Source: Capra hircus
Lineage: Eukaryota > Chordata > Mammalia > Artiodactyla > Bovidae
DNA: 64,000 nucleotides
Assembly (NCBI RefSeq): GCF_001704415.2
Contig: NC_030836.1
Span: forward strand, 26,634,001 to 26,698,000
Reading direction: 5' to 3'
The notes beneath the pieces were generated by a model. That model made no database searches and was not told the origin of the DNA. It saw only the letters and a list, made by a program, of their open reading frames with translations. Position 1 is the first letter of the stretch; every line of letters starts with the position of its first letter. Below, one piece after another: positions 55,280-64,000 of the stretch. The translations under genes and the position numbers were made by a program.

Positions 55280-55770
55280 GGGGTTGGGCCTATAAATCTT
55301 ATAGTAGCTTTGTCTGGCTTTAATATCACAGTAATGCTGGCTGCATGGAATGGATTGTATGTTTATAAGAATTTATTCATTTCTTACAAACTATTCATTT
55401 TTTTGGTAGGCAACTGTTCATATAAGTTTACTAAACTTTTATTTCTGTGCATCAGTTTTATTTTTGCCTTTCATTTCTGATTTTATCTGAGTCCTCTTAT
55501 TTGCTTATTGCTGAAGGGTTGTCAATTTGTCAATTTTCAGAAAGATCTTAGTTTCACTGATTTATTATTTTTTATTCACTAATTGATATATTTGTGATCT
55601 AATCTTTACTATTTCCTGCCTTCTAATTTGGGGCCTCAGTTATTCTTTTTCTAGTTACTTTAAGTATAAAGGTTAGCTGTTGAATTCAGTCTCTCTTCTT
55701 TTTAAATATAAAAACTTCTTTTTTTATTATAACTACTGAGTTCTGCAAAAAATCTGCTGATATTTAAATG
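55280..55770 (-). mobile_element. Old L1 ORF2 fragment
   Basis: Antisense: GTTTATAAGAATTTATTCAT, TTTCATTTCTGATTTTATCT, GGTTGTCAATTTGTCAATTT, TTTACTATTTCCTGCCTTCT. These keep the order of the antisense L1 ORF2 region upstream of RT. Further old L1-like bases may follow the SINE at 56012-56110. Confidence 0.65.
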
Positions 55771-55786
55771 GAGGTTCCATCATATA

Positions 55787-55999
55787 GGGCTTCCCTGCTG
55801 GTTCGATTAGTAAAGAATCTTCCTGCAATGCAGGAGACCTGTGTTCCATCCCTGAGATGGGAAGATCCCCTGGAGAAGGGAATGGCTATCCACTCAAGTA
55901 TTCTTGCATAAAGAATATCATGGATAGAGGAGCCTGGCAGGCTACAGTCCATGTGTCGCAAAAAGTCAGACACAACTGAGTGACTAACAATTTCACTTT
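55787..55999 (+). mobile_element. Bov-tA type SINE
   Basis: GGGCTTCCCTGCTGGTTCGA to AATTTCACTTT. Target duplication TTCCATCATATA at 55775-55786 and 56000-56011. Confidence 0.93.
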
Positions 56000-56117
56000 T
56001 TCCATCATATAAGTTGAATTTCCTTTGCTGCTTTGAAAATCATCTTTGATTTTTGATAACTTGATTACAACATAATTGTGTGGATTTCTTTGTAGTCTTT
56101 TCATTGTTATTGTTCAG

Positions 56118-56325
56118 TCATTGTTATTGTTCAGTCACTCAGTCATGTCAAACTCTTTGCAACCCCACTGACTGCAACATGACAGGCTTCCCTGTCCTTC
56201 ACCATCTCCTAAAGTTGCTCATGTCCATTGACTCATTGATGCTGTCCAACCATCTATCTCATCTTCTGTCATCCCCTTTTCCTCCTGCCTTCAGTCTTTT
56301 CCAGCATCAGGGTCTTTTCTAATTA
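56118..56325 (-). mobile_element. BovB 3' fragment
   Basis: Reversed terminus TTCAGTCACTCAGTCATGTC and tail-coding region to GGGTCTTTTCTAATTA, where it meets an opposite-strand piece. Confidence 0.85.
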
Positions 56326-56412
56326 TGGACAGGGAAGCTTGGCATGCTGCAGTCCATGGCGTTGCAAAGAGTATCACAGAGTCGGACATGACTGAACAAC
56401 TAAACTGACTGA
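56326..56412 (+). mobile_element. BovB/BovA 3' terminus, opposite orientation
   Basis: TGGACAGGGAAGCTTGGCAT ... CGGACATGACTGAACAACTA. Overlaps in element coordinates with 56118-56325, so the two form an inverted pair. Confidence 0.8.
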
Positions 56413-56414
56413 CT

Positions 56415-56595
56415 GGTACTATTAATATGTATAAAATAAGTAAGTAATAAGAATCTACTGTGTAGCTCAAGGAACTCTACTCAGTGCTCTATAGTAACCT
56501 AAATGGGACAGAAATCCAAAAAAGAGGGAATATCTGTATGTATATATATATAGCTTTGCTGAACAGTAGAAATGAACACAACATTGTAAAGTCAT
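56415..56595 (+). mobile_element. Older artiodactyl L1 3' end, interrupted
   Basis: ATAAGAATCTACTGTGTAGC, AACAGTAGAAATGAACACAA; broken by the BovB at 56596. Confidence 0.6.
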
Positions 56596-56868
56596 TATCA
56601 GTTCAGTTCAGTCGCTCAGTCGTGTCCGACTCTTTGCGACCCCATGAATCGCAGCACGCCTGTCCTCCCTGTCCATCACCAACTCCCGGAGTTCACTCAG
56701 ACTCACTGTCCATCAAGTCAGTGATGCCATCCAGCCATCTCATCCTCTGTCAGTCCCCTTACTCCTCCTGCCCCCAATCCTTCCCAGCATCAGGGTCTTT
56801 TCCAATGAGTCAACTCTTCGCATGAGGTGGCCAAACTATTGGAGTTTCAGCTTTAGCCCAATACAATT
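56596..56868 (-). mobile_element. BovB 3' fragment
   Basis: CAGTTCAGTTCAGTCGCTCA through TTGGAGTTTCAGCTTTAGC. Short and well preserved. Confidence 0.9.
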
Positions 56869-57299
56869 AATTTTTTTTTTCCCAAAAGGAACACAGTACA
56901 CACAATAATGGGTATACATTACCTTTATAGGAAGAAAAAATAGATGTGTGTTTCTTATTCATTCTAGATTTTTCATCTTGCTGTGAGTGATAAAATTATT
57001 TTAAGTGTTTGAGGGGCTTAGGTTTTTAAACACTTGTGTCTCCAGATTTGTATATTCTGAGAGTCATTGGAAGTATTGAGCATTATCGGCATTGAAGGCT
57101 CTTTGTTCCAAAACGTGTATCTTTGGCAAGTGCTTCTGGGACCAAAAGGAAACAAAGCAGGGCTAAGGGGGTGAAAGGACTATTCTCGATCTCCCACTGA
57201 CCTGAGAACAATGTTCCAAGACAAAAGAGAAGTAGGATTTTTTGTCTGATATTCTTTCCAATATTTAATATGGTACCTGGGTTTGTATCTAAGCTTTTA
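56869..57299. other. No gene recognised
   Basis: Single-copy sequence ending at the left target duplication (57283-57299) of the next BovB. Confidence 0.5.
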
Positions 57300-59111
57300 T
57301 TTGTTATCTAGTGGAGATAACACACCATCGTGATTATGGCTGGGTCGTGACAGAATCTTTTTTGATAAGGACAATGTTCTTCTGAATAGTATATCAACTA
57401 TGAAGCCACTCTCTTCTTGGAATATGCTATCATGGCACTCCTACTGTTAGGTCACATACCATTATCTGGAAAATACCTTTATGGCAGAGCCCGATGCCTT
57501 TGGCATGAAATGTTGCAGCCATTGGGTATGCTCTAAGATGTTTGCTTGACAGACTGATCATCATAGTCTTCCCCATTCTGTTCAGCTTTTCCTCCACTTT
57601 CATTTGCATTGGATCACTGAAGGAAATGCAACTCTTCTTATCTCTTCTTGGTCTATTGCTTTGGAAACTCTTACATTTCAGATGCTTATATATTTTCTTT
57701 TCCTCCTTTGTTTTTCCCCTCTCTTCTTTTCACAGCTATTTGTAAGGCCTCCCCAAACAGCCATTTTGCTTTTTTGCATTTCTTTTCAATGGGGATGGTC
57801 TTGATCCCTGTCTCCTGTACAATGTCACGAACCTCATTCCATAGTTCATCAGGCACTCTATCTATCAGATCTAGCCCCTTAAATCTATTTCTCACTTCCA
57901 CTGTATAATCAAAAGAGATTTGATTTAGGTCATACCTGAATGGTCTAGTGGTTTTCCTTACTTTCTTCAATTTAAGTCTGAATTTGGTAATAAGGAGTTC
58001 ATGATCTGAGCCACAGTCAGCTCCCTGTCTTGTTTTGCTGACTGTATAGAGCTTCTCCATCTTTGGCTGCAAAGAATATAATCGATCTGATTTCGGTGTT
58101 GACCATCTGGTGATGCCCATGTGTAGAGTCTTCTCTTGTGTTGTTGGAAGAGGGTGTTTGCTATGACCATTGCGTTCTCTTGGCAATATTCTATTAGCAT
58201 TTGCCCTGCTTCATTCTGTATTCCAAGGCCAAATTTGCCTGTTACTCCAGGTGTTTCTTGATTTCCTTTTTGCATTCCAGTCCCCTGTAATGAAAATCAC
58301 ATCTTTTGTGGGTGTTAGTTCTAAAAGGTGTTGTAGGTCTTCATAGAACCGTTCAACTTCAGCTTCTTCAGCATTACTGGTTGGGGCATAGATTTGGATT
58401 ACAGTGATATTTAAAGGTTTGCCTTGGAAACGAATAGAGATCATTCTGTCATTTTTGAGATTGCATCCAAGTACTGCATTTCAGACTCTTTTGTTTACCA
58501 TGATGGCTACTCCATTTCTTCTGAGGGATTCCTGCCTGCAGTAGTAGATATAATGGTCATCTGAGTTAAATTTACCCATTCCAGTCCATTTTAGTTCTCT
58601 GATTCCTAGAATGTCGACGTTCACTCTTGCCAACTCCTGTTTGACCACTTCCAATTTGCCTTGATTCATGGACCTGACATTCCAGGTTCCTATGCAATAT
58701 TGCTCTTTACAGCATCGGACCTTGCTTCTATCACCAGTCACATCCACACCTGGGTTTGTTTTTGGTTTGGCTCCATCCCTTCACTCTTTCTGGAGTTATT
58801 TCTCTACTGATCTCCAGTAGCATATTGGGCACCTACTGACCTGGGGAGTTCCTCTTTCAGTATCCTATCATTTTGCATTTTCATACTGTTCATGGGGTTC
58901 TCAAGGTAAGAATACTGAAGTGATTTGCCATTCCCTTCTCCAGTGGACCACATTCTGTCAGACCTCTCCTCCATGACCACCCATCTTGGTTGGCCCCACA
59001 GGGCATGGCTTCGTTTCATATAGACAAGGCTGTGGTCCATGTGGTTAGATTGACTATAGTTTTCTGTGATTATGGTTTCAGTGTGTCTGCCCTCTAATTC
59101 CCTCTTGCAAT
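57300..59111 (-). mobile_element. BovB LINE, inverted 5' part of insertion 57300-60502
   Basis: Antisense. The left third (57300-57640) is diverged RT linker (CACACCATCGTGATTAT at 57321). Then comes the linker (minus frame 57686-58186, LIDRVPDELWNEVRDIVQET) and endonuclease: ITGDWNAKRK (near 58290), QIYAPTSNAEEAEVERFYED (58390), CIGTWNVRSMNQGKLEVVKQ (58690). It lacks the GC-rich repeats. Frames are broken. Confidence 0.9.
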
Positions 59112-60502
59112 AACCTTGGGAAACTCAGCAGTGGCCACAGGACTGGAAAAGGTCAGTTTTCATTCCAATCCCAAAGAAAGGCAATGCCAAAAATGCTCAA
59201 AGTACCTCACAGTTGCACTCATCTCACATGCTAATAAAGTAATGCTCAAATTTCTCCAAGCCAGGCTTCAGCAGTATGTGAACCGTGAAATTCCAGAGGT
59301 TCAAGCCGGTTTTAGAAAAGGCAGAGGAACCAGAGGTCAAATTGCCAACATCCACTGGATCATCTAAAAAGCAAGAGAGTTCCAGAAAAACATATATTTC
59401 TGCTTTATTGACTATGCCAAAGCCTATTACCATGCGAATCACAATAAGCTGTGGAAAATTCTGAAAGAGATGGGAATACCAGACCACCTGACCTGCCTCT
59501 TGAGAAACCTATATGCACGTCAGGAAGCAACAGTTAGAACTGGACATGGAACAACAGACTTGTTCCAAATAGGGAAAGGAGTATGTTAAGGCTGTATATT
59601 GTCACCCTGCTTATTTAACTTATATGCAGAGTAACTCATGAGAAACGCTGGGCTGGAAGAAGCACAAGCTGGAATCAAGATTTCTGGGAGAAATATCAAT
59701 AACCTCAGATATGGCAGAAAGTGAAGAGGAGCTAAAAAGAGGAGCTAAAAAGCCTCTTGATGAAAGTGAAAGAGGAGAGTGATCAAGTTACGTTAAAGCC
59801 CAGCATTCCGAAAACTAAGCATCTGGTCCTATCACTTCATGGGAAATAGGTGCAGAAACAGTGGAAACAGTGTCCAACTTTATTTTTGGGGGCTCCAAAA
59901 TCACTGCAGATGGTGATTGCAGCCATGAAATTAAAAGACGCTTACTCCTTGGAAGGAAAGCTATGATCAACTTAGATAGCATATTCAAAAGCAGAGACAT
60001 TTCTTTGTCAACAAAGGTCCATCTAGTCAAGGCTCTGGTTTTTCCAGTGGTCACATATGGATGTGAGGGTTGGACTGTGAAGAAAGCTGAGTGCCAAAGA
60101 ATTGATGCTTTTGAACTGTGGTGTTGGAGAAGACTCTTGAGAGAGTCCGTTGGACTGCAAGGAGGTCCAACCAGTCCATCCTAAAGGAGACCAGTCCTGA
60201 GTATTCATTGGAAGGACTGATGCTGAGGCTGCAACTCCAATACTTTGGCTACCTCATGTGAAGAGTTGACTCATTGGAAAAGACCCTGATGCTGGGAGGG
60301 ATTGGGGGCAGGCAAAGAAGGGGATGACAGAGGATGAGATGGCTGGATGGCATCTCCGACTCAATGCACATGAGTTTGGGTGAACTCCTGGTGTTGGTGA
60401 TGGACAGGGAGGCCTGGTGTGCTGTGAGTCATGGGGTCACAAAGAGTCGGACACGGCTCAGCCACTGAACTGAACTGATTCATATTTTCAGTATTTTTTA
60501 AA
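59112..60502 (+). mobile_element. BovB LINE, 3' part of the same insertion
   Basis: Sense from ACTCAGCAGTGGCCACAGGA (59125) through RT, VKKAECQRIDAFELWCWRRL (frame 59861-60184), to the ACTGAACTGAACTGA end and a short tail. Likely target duplication TTGTATCTAAGCTTTTA (57283-57299) / TTGTATCTAACATTTTA (60503-60519), 15 of 17 identical. Confidence 0.88.
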
Positions 60503-60624
60503 TTGTATCTAACATTTTAAGTTCATAACACTTTCAAATACATGATTATATAGTTGTTAATCTATTCACCAGGCTTACTTCTCCCTGCAGTGGGAAGGCT
60601 TTCTGTTAGGGAAACAGTATCACA
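60503..60624. other. Short spacer
   Basis: No gene; separates two BovB copies. Confidence 0.5.
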
Positions 60625-61015
60625 GCAGAGCACATGAACACCAAAGAACTGAAGCTTTTGAACTGTGGTGTTGCAGATGACTCTTGAGAGTCCCTTGGAT
60701 TGCAAGGAGATCAACATGTCTATCCTAAAGGAAATCAATCCTGAATATTTATTAGAAAGACTGATGCTAAAGCTGAAGTTCCAATACTTTGGCCACATGT
60801 TGCGAGGAGCCAACTCACTAGAAAATTCCCTGATGCTGGGAAAGATCGAAGGTGAGGGCAAAAGGGAATAACAGAGGATGAGATGGTTGGATGGTATCAT
60901 TGACTCAATGGAAATTAGTTTGAGCCAGTTCCTTGAGATGGTCAAGGATAGGAAACCTGGCATACTGCAATCAATGGGGTTGCAAATAGTCGGATATGAC
61001 TGAGTGACTGAACAG
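60625..61015 (+). mobile_element. BovB 3' fragment, diverged
   Basis: Sense: AAAGAACTGAAGCTTTTGAA, GATGCTAAAGCTGAAGTTCC, ending ATGACTGAGTGACTGAACAG. More diverged than the neighbouring BovB, hence older. Confidence 0.85.
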
Positions 61016-63129
61016 CAAACAAAAAATGAGAGTAAGGTAAATATTCTTCCCAATCAGGTAATGGCTAGAGAAAAGCAAGGTGATTGCACTAAAGCTCCTA
61101 CTCCATGTGGAGGGAAACTCCAGGAGCAGAGTATGACTATCCCCTTAATCCTCGGCTCTTGGGAGGCAAGTAGCCCCTCTGTACTCCACAGTACTTTTTA
61201 CAGGTTAATATTCTACTAATAAAAATTGCTGAGGTGTTAATGTGTCTATATTTTGTATGTTCTACTTCCCACTCATACTGGATCATTCCCTTTTCTGTTT
61301 AAGCACTTAATTTTCCATGAGAAAATCCTCTGCAGGCTAACATATGAGAAATTTCCACCCAGAAAAGTTTTGCATATTTTTCAGGCATCCCAGTATTATT
61401 ACCCAAGATGAAGCAACAACTCAATTCAAAGAAGGGGAAGACATAAAGCAAATATACAAAGTTAAGAGATAGTTGGACTATTAGGGGGGAACGTGGGGTT
61501 TTTTTTTGCAGGGAGGGGCTAGAAGGAGGCAGAATACCAAGAGAAAATCTGGAGCTTTGATAGAAGCCAAATTATGAAAGGCAGTATTGTTATGGTATTT
61601 ACTTTGAATATACATAGACAGTGGCTATTTTTTATCTTTTCCATATTGTCTTATTCTAATGATTTAACGTAGCCTACAAATCTCTACATGGTACACTAGT
61701 TAATCTGCTTTTGAACAGATATGACAGATTTAGTAAAAATAAATAGAAATATTGTGAATGGACAAATTTAGAAGTATTGGGACTTCTGAGATAGGTATTC
61801 AAAATAATTTTCTTTTACTCAGTGGAATACATCAACAGCAAATTTTTAAATCAACCACCTACCTTAGCCCTAGAGATATGTTGTCATAAAATTGCTACCA
61901 ATTTTAATAAAACATTTCTTACCTTTCTAACACTCTTTAATTTCTTTCAGCTTTTTCATTTACCCTTAATAAAATTCCTTGCTTTCTATTCTACTGCACA
62001 ATTTATCTTGGGAATGAGAAAACCAATATGCTTGCCATATGTTAACAGTTGAAAATTGACTTTTTATTTCAAAACAATCTCTAAGACAAATATTCACCTA
62101 ATTCATTGTCAAAGCAAAGTGGAATTATTTGTTGTCAGAAATTAACAAATACTTTCATATATTTTATTTATGCCTTAAAATATGAGACTGCGGCCACTTT
62201 AAAAATGATTTTAATGAATTCATTCTCTAAAACTACAGACATAAAATACATATGTATGATTTATGTTGACTTTCTGAAATTTTTAAATAAAAAGTCATTA
62301 GATGCAAAGAGAGACACTGCAGAATTTTGAAGCATTTTAATGATCTCTTAAAATTTTATATTAAGCAATATCTTCTTCATACTGAATGGCTGAAACACCA
62401 GCTTTTATGTTTTGGAAGCAAAAAGTATAATTTATTTTACATTGCAATATTAAGAGTATAAAACACTGAATGATTTCCAAACAAAAACTGTGTCGAACAC
62501 CGGGAATACAAAGATTAAAAAAAAAAAAAAAAGAGTCTGAGTTTTATAGGATTTCATAATCTATTAGGAGTAGCAGAGAAGTAATTCTTTTTCAAGATTA
62601 GCTGCGTCAAGTAGTATAATACGGTTAACAAAGAATACTTAAAACTATGAAGAACAGACCAATGCTGGATAAGTTGATATAAACCAAACTGTGAAGGGCA
62701 GCATTCACCATAGTACCTATTTTCAACACACATCTACACTAACTGCCATTTTATATTTTTCCAGCTAATAATTTCTAAAGACTAATAGAAGGTGACAAAA
62801 ATTTTGCAAATGTTAATAAAACCAGGAAAGAATGAAAGTAGTAAACCACAAAAGCTCTTGTTCACTGCTTTTGTTTTTGTGAGCAAATTTGAAACTGTGT
62901 CTGTGTCATATGAATTCTATTACTGACACCAAAGACATACTTAAAACTAAGTCCTCAACATATTAGACATACCGCTTTAGTGTGTATAGATATTTTTTAT
63001 ATATTTCTATTAATTTATTACAGAATCTGCAATATTTGTCCCAGAGGTAGATATCCTTCTACATAGCAAAAACAAAGTAATAATAATTTCTCTATTTTCC
63101 TTAATGTTGCAAGTACATAATTACAATTG
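61016..63129. other. No gene recognised
   Basis: About 2.1 kb of AT-rich single-copy sequence. Short frames at 61004, 61822 and 62106 show no family signature. A 16-A run lies at 62518-62533. Confidence 0.5.
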
Positions 63130-63245
63130 TAAAAGCTAAGAGGAGAAAGGAGAAGAAATTCTGAGAAACCTCAGGAAGAGAGAAGGAAGAAAGAAAAGAA
63201 AGCAAAGAAAGGAAGGAAAGAAGGATGAAAGGAAGGAAGAGACTC
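63130..63245 (+). repeat. Purine microsatellite (GAAA/GGAA)n
   Basis: Nearly pure purine run built of GGAAGAAAG and GAAAGGAAGG units, densest at 63178-63240. Confidence 0.85.
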
Positions 63246-63396
63246 TGAATTACAGTGGAAAATGTATCCCATTTCCATTTAAGGTGACGATCCAGCCATG
63301 AAGAAACCCAAACAAAATCAGCAGAACAATCCAGTCCTCAAAATTCCTCACACAAGTTCTGTTGCTGCCAAGAAAATACGTTCTTCTTAGTCTTCT

Positions 63397-63860
63397 TCAC
63401 AGAAACTTGACATCATTATTGCTTAGACTACAGGTAATGGAGTTCAAGAAGGGCCCAACATTTGTATGAAAGATAGATCACATTTCCCCAGCCCATAGAC
63501 TACATTAGAAGCTGAGAGGTACATGAATGCTATTGCCCAGGAGAAAAGTGAAAGAGTCTTATATGGGAACCTCGGATACTGAGGTACTGAATTAGAGCTT
63601 TAGCTCTGCTCTCTGTGGCGCTGACGGATACAATACTGGAGATGATAAAAGTATAGGTGAAGGCAGTGTTGGTGTGAACCAAAATGATCATCTTATTAGA
63701 AGACAAACCACAAGCTCATTGTTGCAGGTGCTGGTGCAGGAAAGCTGAAGCAGAAGAAGTATATCGCAAAGATGGTGGTTGACAATATTGGCATCATGGA
63801 AGTTCGGTCTCACCATACAAGGAGTGTGGGTTCCTGTTCCCCTTGGCAATTTCCTATATA
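63397..63860 (-). pseudogene. Olfactory receptor remnant on the reverse strand
   Basis: The minus frame 63688-63873 contains ANIVNHHLCDILLLLQLSCT followed by STCNNELVV, the second extracellular loop and segment 5 start of an OR (typical NHYFCDILPLLQLSC). Further downstream, in shifted frames, come FMYLSASN, GLGKCDLSFIQMLGPF and SLSNNDVKFL, with a stop at 63397-63399: the segment 6-7 region and C-terminus. At least two frameshifts, and a TGA replaces segment 5 coding soon after NNELVV. The N-terminal half is not found up to the window end. Subfamily uncertain. It is the only OR in this orientation. Confidence 0.85.
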
Positions 63861-64000
63861 TTTTATTGCACAATTTTTATATGATATCTGATGCAAGATC
63901 TAGCTATTTTGTAGAAATGGGGTCCACCAGAGTATCTAATTCAGCGTATTGCAAAAGGTGAAAGTTGGTATCTTTTATTCTCTATTTTTATATTTACAGA

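Noticed and set aside
1..64000. CRISPR arrays, phage or bacterial systems
   Set aside because: The window is mammalian nuclear DNA; its regular repeats are microsatellites and retrotransposon units.

Overview
This is a 64 kb piece of a ruminant (bovid-type) nuclear genome. The assignment rests on the repeats: BovB (RTE-class) LINEs, Bov-tA/BovA2 SINEs, a CHR-type SINE and the L1-BT family are all present in quantity, a combination found in cattle, sheep, goat and relatives. The species cannot be fixed from the window. There are no rRNA, tRNA, CRISPR or bacterial-type features.

The host genes are all olfactory receptors (OR). Six loci can be recognised: an OR8-like pseudogene cut off by the window start and split by an L1 (1-2555); a 3'-half OR8-like fragment (6908-7366); one intact OR8-like gene of 311 codons (12394-13329); a last-exon-third fragment joined to a retroviral LTR (25817-26047); an OR10D-like receptor that is full length apart from a one-base frameshift (32250-33181); and a badly decayed receptor on the opposite strand (63397-63860). 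An OR8 plus OR10D neighbourhood resembles the human 11q24 OR cluster (established knowledge; synteny here is inference). The first and third loci share their 3' flanks, so they are products of a local tandem duplication.

Nearly everything else is retrotransposon. Regions: 1-5.2 kb duplicated OR unit 1 with L1, BovB and SINE insertions; 5.5-7.5 kb BovB, OR fragment and SINE; 7.5-12.3 kb largely quiet sequence; 12.3-15 kb intact OR and duplicated unit 2; 16.35-19.06 kb L1 inserted in a MER5A-like DNA transposon; 19.8-25.4 kb two BovB elements, one with an inverted 5' part and its GC-rich 5' repeats; 25.4-26.05 kb LTR and OR fragment; 27-29.7 kb a small noncoding duplication around SINE and BovB; 31.8-33.2 kb BovA2 and OR10D-like gene; 37.58-51.54 kb one full-length L1 (about 8.3 kb of its own sequence) carrying seven later insertions; 51.5-55 kb mostly single-copy; 55-61 kb old L1, SINEs and several BovB copies; 61-63.1 kb quiet AT-rich sequence; then the reverse-strand OR remnant.

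The strongest observations are structural. Six LINE insertions (three L1, three BovB) carry a 5' inversion of the twin-priming type, most with target-site duplications. One BovB has an unusually long 46-bp duplication with an empty counterpart in the paralogous unit. The OR10D-like gene is one base away from an intact frame. I found no evidence for an unknown biological system; the interest lies in retrotransposon mechanics and OR birth and death.
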